DNA of 64,000 nt from Candidatus Saccharimonadota bacterium (GTDB taxonomy: Bacteria; Patescibacteriota; Saccharimonadia; Saccharimonadales; Saccharimonadaceae). This document shows positions 43,429 to 52,395 of the stretch, in pieces. How positions within the stretch are numbered: the first letter of the stretch is position 1; the number at the start of each line of letters is the position of its first letter. The notes beneath the pieces were generated by a model. It was given only the letters and a program-made list of their open reading frames with translations, was not told where the DNA came from and did no database searches. The translations under genes and the position numbers were made by a program. Where the stretch lies: positions 1 through 64,000 of the forward strand of contig JAFRWP010000014.1 in the NCBI GenBank assembly GCA_017437945.1. The letters are read 5' to 3'.

Positions 43429-44302
43429 GACCTTTGTCGTAACCTGCAATATCTGAATACGAAAACTTATAATCTAACTTTTTGCCGTACACTTTCTCGT
43501 AGCAAGCTACACGCTCATCGTAATCTTGTTTCGCCATATCGATACTATTTTGGCGGTCACTCTTCTTCGGATCAGGATAAATCGGATCGAGTACGTGGAC
43601 GATATATTTTAATTCCTTAAACTGATCATTATCGTCTTTTTCTGTATCAATCATTTCAACGAAAATTGGCACTACTGGCGCCTTCGCTTGCGCTGCAAAC
43701 AAGTAAGTACCGCGCTTGCATGGACGTGGCTTACGGTAATTAAACCACAGTTCTTCTTCTGGATAAATCTGCACGAATTCGCCCGCTTCCACCAATTCTT
43801 TTACGCGCGGAATAAACGTCTTCAAAATATAATTTGGTCGTTTCATTAATGGAACCATATCAATGCGGCGCATCAAATAGCCATTAAAACCACCCATGGC
43901 CAAGTTTGTTTCCTGGCTTACGATATATGGCGTTTTGTGGAATTTCTTTTTCAGCAACGCCCGCGCAAATAGACTATCTAGCGGATTAAAATGATTGCAC
44001 GTAATAATGGCGCCTTTTTTAAATCCATCTAATTTTTCCACGCCCTCAAACGATGTACGTTTGCGAATTAGAGCCCAACCAAGATTAATAATCGCTACCG
44101 CACCGCGTGAATCCAAATAAAAAACAATCTTATTTGCGTGACGTTTATTGTATTTAGCGATGGCTTTATCAGCGTCTTCATCACTCAAAACCGGATCATC
44201 CAATTCGGCCTTTTTATTAAAATCGCCGTTCTTAATATGCTTGCGAATATTTTCGACAACCGGTGCTTTGTCGCCGCCAATAATAATGTCACTAAATAGC
44301 AT
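43403..44302 (-). CDS. PlsC-like acyltransferase (LPLAT family), second of two
   Basis: 299 aa from ATG 44302, with GGAG 7 bases upstream (an upstream start at 44323 is possible). Catalytic motif CNHFNPLDS is a true HX4D, and YPEEELWFNYRKPRPCKRG is the acceptor loop. Acts on lipids at the inner membrane. Last gene of the acyl ligase-ACP-GT8-GT8 series, so acyl-ACP made upstream is a likely donor. Confidence 0.85.
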   Translation of the reverse strand: MLFSDIIIGGDKAPVVENIRKHIKNGDFNKKAELDDPVLSDEDADKAIAKYNKRHANKIVFYLDSRGAVAIINLGWALIRKRTSFEGVEKLDGFKKGAIITCNHFNPLDSLFARALLKKKFHKTPYIVSQETNLAMGGFNGYLMRRIDMVPLMKRPNYILKTFIPRVKELVEAGEFVQIYPEEELWFNYRKPRPCKRGTYLFAAQAKAPVVPIFVEMIDTEKDDNDQFKELKYIVHVLDPIYPDPKKSDRQNSIDMAKQDYDERVACYEKVYGKKLDYKFSYSDIAGYDKGLKKTSSDK

Positions 44303-45260
44303 TTTTGCGCTCCATTTCCCCATTAAACACTTTTTTAAACGTTATTTCTGAATCTAATATTTCCATCACGCGTTGCGACATCTGAATTAGTCGCTCATCA
44401 TCCGTCTTACCGCTTTTCTTCGCATAATCCCGTTTTTCTCGCTGTATATCTCTCAAAAAACTCGACTTCGCCGCATACTTCCAGAAATATTCTTCATAGC
44501 GTGTGCCGTCATGATGCCATGGTTTAAAGAACAAGTTGTAATGAATAATCTTTAATTTTTCTTTTGAAAGATTATCCGAAGTTGGCATGGTATTCCAAGA
44601 AATATCCAAATATTTCACGCGACCTTTGCACATCGCATTCAAATAATCCTGGTCCGGCGCAACCGTATCAAAATCGTAAGTATTTAATAAGTACAGGAAA
44701 TGCTCGCAAAACTCTTCATCGCGGAAACGTCTGAAATCTATCAAAAGTACGCCAGAGTTAAAATACGAATCCGTACCAACGCCAATTGCTTCTTCGAAAT
44801 ACTTCGTGAAGAGCTTATTTCCAAAAGTCGACATATCTAAGCATGCCGCCAATAAATTATCTCCCATATCAATTTCGAACAGTTTCGCCACATCTTCAAG
44901 CACAATCAAGTCACTATCCAAATAAATGCCCTTGTCGTACTGTGGGAACATTTCCGGTAAGAAAATACGATAATAAATCGTTGGCGTGAAACAATCTGCT
45001 TTTAGACGCGTACTCTTGCGGTCTGAAATCCCCTCTAGCGTCTCCTGCATTTCGGTAAAAATCAATTTTACATTGTCATATCCACTGCCTAATCGTTCTA
45101 ACTTGCGCAGGGTTCTATGCGAAATATGATGATGAATGATATTGATTTCATACTGATGTTTCTTCGTCGTATGCTCGAGCAAAGAAATCAGTGCCGTCGA
45201 AAGATATGGCGCATAGCGTTCGTCGACCGTAAAAAATACCGGTATTACATTGCGGCTCAT
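44292..45260 (-). CDS. Family 8 glycosyltransferase
   Basis: 322 aa. GT8 fold: NVIPVFFTVDERYAPYLSTA at the start, DxD motif YLDSDLIVLED (about 112-122), NSGVLLIDFRRF and the His-rich LKIIHYNLFFKPWH region. Transfers hexose (glucose/galactose type) with retention. Paralogue of the next gene, which it overlaps by 4 bases. Confidence 0.9.
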   Translation of the reverse strand: MSRNVIPVFFTVDERYAPYLSTALISLLEHTTKKHQYEINIIHHHISHRTLRKLERLGSGYDNVKLIFTEMQETLEGISDRKSTRLKADCFTPTIYYRIFLPEMFPQYDKGIYLDSDLIVLEDVAKLFEIDMGDNLLAACLDMSTFGNKLFTKYFEEAIGVGTDSYFNSGVLLIDFRRFRDEEFCEHFLYLLNTYDFDTVAPDQDYLNAMCKGRVKYLDISWNTMPTSDNLSKEKLKIIHYNLFFKPWHHDGTRYEEYFWKYAAKSSFLRDIQREKRDYAKKSGKTDDERLIQMSQRVMEILDSEITFKKVFNGEMERKNAI

Positions 45261-46072
45261 TGTATTACCTTATCCCTGACTTTCAAATATTCATCAAGAA
45301 CATCATCAAAAGCGTGACAATGCAAAACGTTGTGCACCTTATCAATGTTCCATGGTTTAATTTTTTGCGTATGTAAAATCGGCCAAAATCGAAAAGTCGT
45401 CGAAAAATGCCTGAAAACCGTCTCGTCAGTTTCTTGTTTCTGCTCGTTAAATTTGCGATCTACCAGCATTTTATGTTGCGCATAAATATTTAGTGAAGTT
45501 TGATCCGGCAGCAACATCTTCGAACGGCCAATTCTCGCGCGGGTCATTTTGAATAATCCCGTTTCGCGAATTAAATCCAAATTCATCAACAGCACACCCG
45601 AATTCATGTAATTCTGCTCGGCTGAAATCGTACGCACCCAATGCTGGCCATAATAATCCACTACGCCCACCAATTCATAATCTGTATTTTTTACCCGATA
45701 TAATTTATACGGATCTTTTAATGCCACTACATCCGTATCAAGATAGAGTAATTTACTCGGTAATTCCGGCACCAAGTCTGCATATAAACGCAATAAACAA
45801 TACGGTGTAAAGAATGTAGACAAATTTGCTTTTGGAATGTCGCTATAAAAAATTTCCGTAATATCCAGTAGTTTTATGCTGTGTTTCGGATTTTTCTTCT
45901 TCAATATTTTATCTAATTCTTCAATCGATTCATACGGGATTTGTTCGTACCCTTTAAGATACATTGTGAGCACAAAAATGTTCAAATCCTCTTTGGTTTG
46001 CTTAGCTAAAGACAAGACGGATATGATTAGCCCATCCAGGATGTTTTTATCGCCACAATATAAAATATTCAT
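45257..46072 (-). CDS. Family 8 glycosyltransferase
   Basis: 271 aa. DxD motif YLDTDVVALKD (about 102-112), MNSGVLLMNLDLI, DQTSLNIYA and KPWN near the end. Similar in layout to the adjacent GT8. Two GT8 enzymes in tandem suggest a diglycosyl product. Confidence 0.9.
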   Translation of the reverse strand: MNILYCGDKNILDGLIISVLSLAKQTKEDLNIFVLTMYLKGYEQIPYESIEELDKILKKKNPKHSIKLLDITEIFYSDIPKANLSTFFTPYCLLRLYADLVPELPSKLLYLDTDVVALKDPYKLYRVKNTDYELVGVVDYYGQHWVRTISAEQNYMNSGVLLMNLDLIRETGLFKMTRARIGRSKMLLPDQTSLNIYAQHKMLVDRKFNEQKQETDETVFRHFSTTFRFWPILHTQKIKPWNIDKVHNVLHCHAFDDVLDEYLKVRDKVIQ

Positions 46073-46111
46073 AACGGCTATTAGCCCATTATATCAGATT
46101 TCAAGAGAAAA

Positions 46112-46339
46112 TTAAGCTTCGTGATCTTCGATATACTCAACGATATCGGCCACGGTTTGGATGTCTTTAATATCCTTATCTGCAATTTCAACGCCAAATT
46201 CTTCTTCAAATGCACCAACCAGATCCACTAAATCCAAAGACTCAATATCCAAGTCCTTAATTAGGTTGGTCTTCAACGTAATATCTTTTTTATCAACATC
46301 AAGCGTTTCGGCAATGATATCAATTACTTTATTCTTCAC
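46112..46339 (-). CDS. acpP: Acyl carrier protein
   Basis: 75 aa from GTG 46339, which has GAGGAGG 6 bases upstream; it starts MKNKVIDIIAETLDVD. Ser of the IESLDLVDLV motif (DIESLD; usually DSLD) is the 4'-phosphopantetheine site. Overlaps the ligase stop by 11 bases. No fatty acid synthase genes are in the window, so this ACP probably carries scavenged acyl chains. Confidence 0.9.
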   Translation of the reverse strand: MKNKVIDIIAETLDVDKKDITLKTNLIKDLDIESLDLVDLVGAFEEEFGVEIADKDIKDIQTVADIVEYIEDHEA

Positions 46340-47915
46340 TTGCATCCTCCTCAATTACTTGTTTACGCATAATTTTCGTATTATTGTTGCGCGGAAATTC
46401 CTTCGTGCGAAGCTTCACTAGCGCAATCTGACGATTTTTAGGCTTATCTTTATTATACTCGTATATTAGTTCATCGAAATAATCCTGATCACCCATATAT
46501 CCCTCATTCGGATAAATCGAAGCGATAATACGGTTATCCGATTCATAAACAACCGTTTCGGCCACACCTTTATCACGTTTCAGTACACCTTCAATCTCGT
46601 CCGGACTAACATTTTCACCATTGCTTAGAATAATCAAATCCTTTTTGCGACCCGTAATCCACAAGAAACCATCATCGTCTACATAACCCAAATCGCCAGT
46701 ATAAAAACGACCATTCTTTAGCACTTCCCCAGTCGCCTTGCGGTCCTTGTAATATCCTTTCATCACGATATCGCCCGATACAACAATTTCCTCCTGCACG
46801 ATATCAATATGCACATCTCGACAAATCTGCCCCACACTACCGTCGCGCTTGAAATGCGGACGATTAACCGCCACGACTGGCGAACATTCTGTAATGCCGT
46901 AGCCATTCAATACTTCAACACCAATCGAACGGAACCACTTCACATACTGTGGTTCGAGACGTGCCCCGCCACAAATAATGTATTCCAATTTGCCGCCGAA
47001 TTCATTTTGAAGCGATTTAAATATTTTTCCGCGTAAATCTAAACCGATCTTCGACGCTCCATTGCTAACTTTCAAACCAAATTTCAAAATGCCGTCGCGT
47101 TTTTCACGTCGTGCCGTGCGCCAAATCTGACGATATAGCGTCTCCACCACCATCGGCACCGCAAACACCGTGTGTGGTTTTGTTAGTTTAAAGTCATCCA
47201 TCAAATGCTTAAAGCTGCTACTAATCATCGTCGTAACGCCATAAGCATACGGCATCAACGTTGCCGTCACAAATCCAAAGGCATGATGGAATGGTAAGAA
47301 ATCCACCACGCGACCATTCGGACTAAAAATCGACATCGCGCCGTACATATCCGCACAAATATTCTTTTGTGACAACACTACAGCCTTGCTAAAACCAGTC
47401 GTTCCAGACGTGAAGAAAACCATCGCATCAGCATCAGAATCTTGTTGATGTTTATTCGCCGTCTTGCGGCCAACCTGGCGATATTGTTCCCAATCTTCTA
47501 GCGGAAAACTATTTCTAAAAACATCCGGTACCTTATCACAATAACCAGCAGAATAGTAAACCGCCTTCACGTCTGCCAATTTCAATTGACGCTTCAGTGT
47601 TTCTTCATCGGCATCCTTATCAATCGCCACGGCGATATTGCCGCTAATTGCAATCGCCAATGCAGCAATCAACCACGCATAGCTGTTCTCGCCTATCACA
47701 GCAATGTGCTTTTCGTGATAATTGGCATAAAAATACCCAGCGAGATATTTTACATCCTCGTACATTTCATGAAACGTTTTGCGCACAACTTTTCCGTCTT
47801 CGCGGTACATATAAGCTACCGCTGCGGAATCCTTGCGCAGCTCCACTAACTCTTTCAGGTTGCGAAGTTTTGGCACGTCATAATAATCGTAGTTCGCATT
47901 TGGAATCTTTTTCAT
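46329..47915 (-). CDS. AMP-dependent acyl-ACP/acyl-CoA ligase
   Basis: 528 aa. Adenylation motifs FFTSGTTGFSKAVVLS (P-loop), GYGITECSPVVAVN, YTGDLGYVDDDGFLWITGRKKD and the C-terminal Lys region NTKIMRKQ. The direct link to ACP suggests an acyl-ACP synthetase that loads exogenous fatty acids, as Aas/AasC does. First gene of the lipid module. Confidence 0.88.
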   Translation of the reverse strand: MKKIPNANYDYYDVPKLRNLKELVELRKDSAAVAYMYREDGKVVRKTFHEMYEDVKYLAGYFYANYHEKHIAVIGENSYAWLIAALAIAISGNIAVAIDKDADEETLKRQLKLADVKAVYYSAGYCDKVPDVFRNSFPLEDWEQYRQVGRKTANKHQQDSDADAMVFFTSGTTGFSKAVVLSQKNICADMYGAMSIFSPNGRVVDFLPFHHAFGFVTATLMPYAYGVTTMISSSFKHLMDDFKLTKPHTVFAVPMVVETLYRQIWRTARREKRDGILKFGLKVSNGASKIGLDLRGKIFKSLQNEFGGKLEYIICGGARLEPQYVKWFRSIGVEVLNGYGITECSPVVAVNRPHFKRDGSVGQICRDVHIDIVQEEIVVSGDIVMKGYYKDRKATGEVLKNGRFYTGDLGYVDDDGFLWITGRKKDLIILSNGENVSPDEIEGVLKRDKGVAETVVYESDNRIIASIYPNEGYMGDQDYFDELIYEYNKDKPKNRQIALVKLRTKEFPRNNNTKIMRKQVIEEDASEE

Positions 47916-48001
47916 CTTGATATATTATACCATCCCTCTTTTACAATTGATTATTTCACACCAAAAAGGCTAAAATATAACCATAAGGATTACTCAAAAA
48001 T

Positions 48002-48856
48002 ATGTACGATATTAATATCAAAAACGTCAAAAAAGGCCGCGCATTTAACTGGATTTTTATTGGTTTCGGACTTCTCTTCCTAGTTATCATGCTCATAATC
48101 TTTTTTGGCGGCATTCTCAATCGAAACACTCTTAATTCCGAAACTACATCCACGGATGTAAACCCTAACCGTCACCAAGATAGTGACGGCGATTATGTCT
48201 ACTCACCGATTTTCACTTATGAAGTCGACGGCCAAACTTACACTTGCACTTCGGGCGTGTCTTCCAGTATTGGACCAGGTGAAGACCCGCACGTCATCCA
48301 TTATGATTCCAAAAATCCTTCAAATTGTATGTCCGATTATACTGAAAAAATCGATTGGCTCATTCTGCCCTTCGCCCTAATACCAACCGTCTTCATTGTT
48401 ATCGGCGCCTGCATGAATCACAGTATCTCCAAGCGTATTAAACAAATCGAAGCGCTGAATCAAACTGGCAAACTCGTCAAAAATCTCCCATTTCATCTTG
48501 AAAAATCCAACATCTCCGTCAATGATCGCCCACTCATGGAAATTGTCGTTAATTATCGCCTACCGAACGGCGAAACCGTCACACTCAGTGGCGACCCTCG
48601 CTATGATCGCAAAGAATCAGACGAAGACGGTAAAGTCGATTTGGTTATTGATGAAAAAAATCCTAAGAATTACTTCCTTGATTTTGACATTAACCGCATT
48701 TCTGGCAACCGCAGCGACGATTATTATACCGGTCCCGACCTTGAGCCTACACCAAATACAGAACCGGCAGACGAACCAGAAAACGATCAAGCGCCAACCA
48801 TCGAGTCGACTAAAAACTCTTCCGAACCGACCATCCCACCAGCCATCAAAATCTAA
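48002..48856 (+). CDS. DUF3592-containing membrane protein
   Basis: 284 aa. Two membrane helices (about 18-38 and 118-140) flank an extracytoplasmic DUF3592-like part (YSPIFTYEVDGQTYTCTSG, VIHYDSKNPSNC). The C-terminal 60 residues are Pro/Glu/Thr-rich and disordered. Role unknown. Confidence 0.75.
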   Translation: MYDINIKNVKKGRAFNWIFIGFGLLFLVIMLIIFFGGILNRNTLNSETTSTDVNPNRHQDSDGDYVYSPIFTYEVDGQTYTCTSGVSSSIGPGEDPHVIHYDSKNPSNCMSDYTEKIDWLILPFALIPTVFIVIGACMNHSISKRIKQIEALNQTGKLVKNLPFHLEKSNISVNDRPLMEIVVNYRLPNGETVTLSGDPRYDRKESDEDGKVDLVIDEKNPKNYFLDFDINRISGNRSDDYYTGPDLEPTPNTEPADEPENDQAPTIESTKNSSEPTIPPAIKI

Positions 48857-48867
48857 TATTTCCGCAA

Positions 48868-48893
48868 AGAAAAACCGGCCATACCTTGGCCGG
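48868..48893 (-). terminator. Rho-independent terminator
   Basis: AACCGGCC / GGCCGGTT stem; on the minus strand followed by TTTTTC. May also slow plus-strand transcription from 48002. Confidence 0.75.
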
Positions 48894-48925
48894 TTATGCG
48901 AAAACGTCTCGAGCGACTCCGACTT

Positions 48926-49243
48926 TTACCTGATTTCAACCCTGCCTTCTTTTTTATACCGCAGGTAATCTTCGACCGGAACCTCAATAAATAGAGTCAT
49001 GATGCCAACATGCCGCACGGTTTCACTCCTATTGAGAATCCAGACTTCCATCTCATCGCCTGTCTTATCGGGATAATCCTCCTGGACCGCTTTCTTCAGC
49101 TCAATCACGCGGTCGGCGGAGCGACCATAGCTGCTAAAAGCATAATGCAATCCGATTACGTCATGAGAGCTTTCAGAAATCTTGCGCACTTCGTCTTCGC
49201 TCGCTAGAAAAATACGTTCATCTACGAAAATTCGAGCCGTCAT
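48926..49243 (-). CDS. Hypothetical protein
   Basis: 105 aa, soluble, starting MTARIFVDERIFLASEDEV. Contains DVIGLHYAFSSYGRSADRV and ends in IEVPVEDYLRYKKEGRVEI. No family recognised. Strong AAGGGGGAAA site before the ATG and a promoter of the TTGACTTTTT type about 85 bases upstream, so the mRNA has an 80-base leader. Confidence 0.65.
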   Translation of the reverse strand: MTARIFVDERIFLASEDEVRKISESSHDVIGLHYAFSSYGRSADRVIELKKAVQEDYPDKTGDEMEVWILNRSETVRHVGIMTLFIEVPVEDYLRYKKEGRVEIR

Positions 49244-49326
49244 ACAATTTCCCCCTTCGAATAGTTTTCCGCGGATAAAAATATATCAAATAGGCGCTAC
49301 CTCTTCGGCAAAGCCCATATTCTTAT

Positions 49327-49355
49327 ATTATAGCATAAGTATAATAAAAAGTCAA
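49327..49355 (-). promoter_or_regulatory. Promoter of the 49243-48926 gene
   Basis: Minus strand: TTGACT (49355-49350), 17 bp, TATAAT (49332-49327), with ATGC before the -10. Confidence 0.8.
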
Positions 49356-49369
49356 CATTAAGGGTGTGT

Positions 49370-49375
49370 TATAAT
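49370..49375 (+). promoter_or_regulatory. Extended -10 of the HAD gene
   Basis: TGTTATAAT (49367-49375); start expected near 49382, which rules out the ATG at 49364 and supports 49394. Confidence 0.6.
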
Positions 49376-49393
49376 CATCTCAATATTTTTTAT

Positions 49394-50068
49394 ATGGTTA
49401 AGAATATTATATTTGATATAGGTGGTGTTTTAGCAGAGCCTAAAAGTGGACATTGGTTTATTACTGCTAACTTTTGGAATATTGTGGATAAGACTTTAGT
49501 GGATGAAGAAGTATTAAAAATGAGTTTAAAAAAATACTTATATCTACAAACACAAGAGCCTAAAACAGAAAAAGATGAACATGAAATGTTTTCAAAATAT
49601 TATTATAATGTTTTGAAAGATATAAATTATCCTAATACAAGCATAGATATTGCAAATAAATTAGCAGATGATTGTGTTTATAATGATGATAAGTTTATAT
49701 TCTTCGATGATGATAAGCCAATTTTAGAAGAATTATCAAAACAATATAATCTATATATTATTTCAAATGGATGGCCATCTTCTTTTAGAGTATTAAAGAA
49801 TAAAGGAATAGATAAATATTTTAGAGATATCCTAATATCATCTATGTTTGCCACAACAAAAGAAGAAAAACTATTTGATATATTTATTGAAAAATACAAA
49901 GAAGTTAATCCTAGCGAATCACTTTATATTGATGATAGAAGACATATTTTGCAAAAAGCTAAAGAATATGGATTTAATTTATTATTAATGGATAGGCATA
50001 GAAAATATTCAGAAAGTGACTTTAAAACTATTAACAATATGAATGATATTTTGGAAGTTTTAGAATAA
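49394..50068 (+). CDS. HAD-superfamily hydrolase, AT-rich and probably acquired
   Basis: 224 aa from ATG 49394. HAD motif I NIIFDIGGVLAEP is modified: the second Asp of DxD is Gly, so the acid/base residue is missing. Motif II LYIISNGWPSS and motif IV SLYIDDRRHIL are present. The coding is strikingly AT-rich and uses AGA, TTA and ATA codons, unlike neighbouring genes that favour CGC/CTC. This points to recent transfer from a low-GC donor. Confidence 0.8.
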   Translation: MVKNIIFDIGGVLAEPKSGHWFITANFWNIVDKTLVDEEVLKMSLKKYLYLQTQEPKTEKDEHEMFSKYYYNVLKDINYPNTSIDIANKLADDCVYNDDKFIFFDDDKPILEELSKQYNLYIISNGWPSSFRVLKNKGIDKYFRDILISSMFATTKEEKLFDIFIEKYKEVNPSESLYIDDRRHILQKAKEYGFNLLLMDRHRKYSESDFKTINNMNDILEVLE

Positions 50069-50097
50069 GAATTGCTACTTTGAATGACTACGGGCAA

Positions 50098-50137
50098 AAT
50101 AAAAAACTTACGAACTTTAATTAGCCCGTAAGTTGTC
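50098..50137 (-). terminator. Terminator after tRNA-Thr
   Basis: Minus strand AACTTACG ... CGTAAGTT followed by TTTTTATTTT. Confidence 0.75.
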
Positions 50138-50143
50138 TTCAAA

Positions 50144-50219
50144 TGGAGCCGCTGGCAGGGGTCGAACCTGTGACCTGCTCGTTACGAATGAGCTGCTCTA
50201 CCAACTGAGCTACAGCGGC
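50144..50219 (-). tRNA. tRNA-Thr(CGT)
   Basis: Acceptor GCCGCTG/CAGCGGC, D arm GCTC...GAGC, anticodon loop TTCGTAA (CGT), T arm CAGGG-TTCGAAC... region with TTCGACC, discriminator T, encoded CCA. Confidence 0.95.
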
Positions 50220-50284
50220 ACTCTTTGCATTATAGCACATTCCTCTTGCATTTGAGATGTTTTTCGTATATACTAAATCCATCC

Positions 50285-50361
50285 GGGCTCGTAGCTCAGT
50301 TGGTTAGAGCGCCTCCCTGTCACGGAGGAGGTCGCGCGTTCGAGTCGCGTCGGGCCCGCCA
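50285..50361 (+). tRNA. tRNA-Asp(GTC)
   Basis: Acceptor GGGCTCG/CGGGCCC, discriminator G73 as expected for Asp, anticodon loop CTGTCAC (GTC), T arm with TTCGAGT, encoded CCA. Confidence 0.95.
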
Positions 50362-50393
50362 TAAAAAAATTCCCCCTTGGGGATATTTTTTAT
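50361..50393 (+). terminator. Terminator after tRNA-Asp
   Basis: AAAAAAATTCCCCC-TT-GGGGATATTTTTT hairpin. Unlike tRNA-Val and tRNA-Ala, no tail element follows. Confidence 0.75.
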
Positions 50394-50426
50394 GCCTCAA
50401 TAAACAAGAAAAAACACACAACATCA

Positions 50427-50453
50427 AAAAAGCCCCACAAAGAGGCACCCAAA
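50427..50453 (-). terminator. Terminator after tRNA-Gly
   Basis: Minus strand GCCTC-TTTGT-GGGGC followed by T6. Confidence 0.65.
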
Positions 50454-50459
50454 TTCAAC

Positions 50460-50534
50460 TGGTGCGGGTGGAGGGAGTCGAACCCTCGTCTTATCCTTGG
50501 GAAGGATACATAATAGCCGTTATACGACACCCGC
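50460..50534 (-). tRNA. tRNA-Gly(CCC)
   Basis: Acceptor GCGGGTG/CACCCGC, anticodon loop TTCCCAA (CCC), T arm GAGGG-TTCGACT-CCCTC, encoded CCA. Confidence 0.95.
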
Positions 50535-50595
50535 GATGAAAACATTCTATCATACTCAGCTATTTTCGTCCCGCTTATGCTAAAATAATAGTAGT

Positions 50596-51621
50596 ATGCA
50601 GCCAAATAGTTATTATGGGTTTGGCATGACACCAGCCCAACAGAGTCAAACTTTTCCTCAGGCTCAACCTCAACCAGGCGCAAAACCAGAAAAGAAGCAT
50701 AACGCTCTTGTTCCTGTAGTTATTCTGCTGCTCTTAATCTGTCTCGGCCTCGGCGGCTATATTCTCGTAGATAAAGTACTCCTCAAGAAGTCACCGACCG
50801 TCATCATTGAGGAATCTAGCATCGACATCACGGAACCAATCAATGAAGTTGAGCTCCCTGATGGCGAAGATCGCGACGAGGAACTAGCTAAGGCGCTGGT
50901 AGGCCGCACTTTCGTTGCCGACTCTGCTCACGAACAGACACTTCAGTTCAATAGTAATGTCGAATTTACCTACGGTTACTACAAAGATCCGTCTTCTGAT
51001 TACCGCAAGGTTCTACCAAGTATCTATCACGAAAAATATACCCTCAAAAATAACGTCATCACCTTAAAATCCGGCGATTATTTCACTATCACGAATGATT
51101 ATCTCGTCAAATCAGGCGATGCTTACAGCCAGAATGAAAACACCGTCTACTTTGATGCCCTCCAGATCAAAAACGTCTACACCGGCATCAATGAAGCTCT
51201 CAATACTTATATCAACACTCAGGTTAAAGCCAAGAAAGGTAGCATTGCCGCTGATCGCACTACTATCGATTTTGGGAACTTCATCTGCAAAGTTGGCAAT
51301 TCCCGTCTCACTAACGCCGATAATTACGCCTGCAGCGTTGACTATACTATCTATGCTACAAAGGATGCCGCCGATAAAATCATCGCCGACAGCCAAAAAC
51401 CTGTCGAACCTACCCCAGACGATCAGAAGAAAGCCGACGCTAAAGAAGAAAAACAAGCTGTCGTCTACGAAAACTTCCTGTCCTACTGCGAAGCCAATCT
51501 TGACGCGGCCGAATTCTCCAAAGGTGGCACCTGCAACGAAGATTACAGCATCCGCGCGCACGCTAATATCATCGTACGCATCAGCGACAACGGTTATCGC
51601 ATCACTGGCCTCTACCGCTAA
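50596..51621 (+). CDS. Hypothetical membrane-anchored extracytoplasmic protein
   Basis: 341 aa. Pro/Gln-rich cytoplasmic start (TPAQQSQTFPQAQPQPG), one TM helix (about 37-57), then about 280 residues outside. The stretch LVGRTFVADSAHEQTLQFNSN resembles a lipocalin-like or META-type beta sheet, but I cannot assign it. Cys residues near the C terminus (NFLSYCEAN, GGTCNED) could pair through the DsbA-like protein. A TAAAAT box lies 9 bases before the ATG. Confidence 0.7.
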   Translation: MQPNSYYGFGMTPAQQSQTFPQAQPQPGAKPEKKHNALVPVVILLLLICLGLGGYILVDKVLLKKSPTVIIEESSIDITEPINEVELPDGEDRDEELAKALVGRTFVADSAHEQTLQFNSNVEFTYGYYKDPSSDYRKVLPSIYHEKYTLKNNVITLKSGDYFTITNDYLVKSGDAYSQNENTVYFDALQIKNVYTGINEALNTYINTQVKAKKGSIAADRTTIDFGNFICKVGNSRLTNADNYACSVDYTIYATKDAADKIIADSQKPVEPTPDDQKKADAKEEKQAVVYENFLSYCEANLDAAEFSKGGTCNEDYSIRAHANIIVRISDNGYRITGLYR

Positions 51622-51660
51622 ACCTTGAAATAATACCAAAAGTATTGTATAATAATAGAT

Positions 51661-52395
51661 ATGAAGCTTGCTCGATACAAAAATAGCAGCCCGAATTCTT
51701 ATGCCCTAGGAGCTACGCTCACTTTGGAACTCTTAAAATCCCATCCTGAGCTAATTCGCCGCGTTTTTGTGCGCCCAAACGTCAAACATGGTGAAGACCT
51801 TCAGAATATCATCAATCAGCTCCAGACGCGCCATATCGAGCTCATAGAAAGCACTAAAGCCTTCAATGTACTTGGCGCTAAAGACAGCTGTCTTCTAGCC
51901 GCTGAATTCGAAAAACCTACTCAAAATCTCGCAGCCGATGCTACACATATTGTTCTCGTTAATCCGTCCGATGCCGGCAATCTTGGCACCATCATGCGCT
52001 CAGCTGCCGCCTTTGGTTTCCAGAACCTCGCGATTATCCTCCCCGCCGTCGACGCTTACAGCCCTAAAACCGTTCGTGCCTCCATGGGTGCCGTTTTTCA
52101 TCTACAAATCGAGATCTTCCCGAACATCGAAACTTATCTAGCTAAATACGGCCAGAATCGCTCGCTCTATGCCTTCATGCTGAACCAATCCGCTAAGACT
52201 CTTGCTGAAGCACAACTCCCTTCCGCAAATTACTCTCTCATCTTCGGCAATGAAGCCGCTGGCCTGCCAAAAGATTTCGCCACAAACACCGGCGCCACGC
52301 CAATTTATATTCCGCAGAGCTCAAACGTTGACAGCCTCAACCTATCGGTTGCCACCAGTATCGCTCTGTATCATTTTTCTCAGCTAACTAAATAG
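51661..52395 (+). CDS. SpoU/TrmH-family RNA 2'-O-methyltransferase
   Basis: 244 aa. N-terminal substrate-binding part, then the SPOUT knot: VLVNPSDAGNLGTIMRSAAAFG (motif 1, shown LVNPSDAGNLGTIMRSAAA), LIFGNEAAGLP (motif 2) and DSLNLSVATSIALYHF (motif 3). Methylates ribose in rRNA or tRNA. TATAAT ends 7 bases before the ATG (leaderless). It converges on and overlaps the foldase gene by 8 bases. Confidence 0.9.
   Translation: MKLARYKNSSPNSYALGATLTLELLKSHPELIRRVFVRPNVKHGEDLQNIINQLQTRHIELIESTKAFNVLGAKDSCLLAAEFEKPTQNLAADATHIVLVNPSDAGNLGTIMRSAAAFGFQNLAIILPAVDAYSPKTVRASMGAVFHLQIEIFPNIETYLAKYGQNRSLYAFMLNQSAKTLAEAQLPSANYSLIFGNEAAGLPKDFATNTGATPIYIPQSSNVDSLNLSVATSIALYHFSQLTK

Noticed and set aside
49364-49393. 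Upstream start for the HAD gene
   Set aside because: The ATG precedes the expected transcription start; HAD homology begins at MVKNIIFDIGG.
50225-50539. Plus-strand ORF of 104 aa
   Set aside because: Runs through tRNA-Asp and tRNA-Gly; only an apparent ORF.
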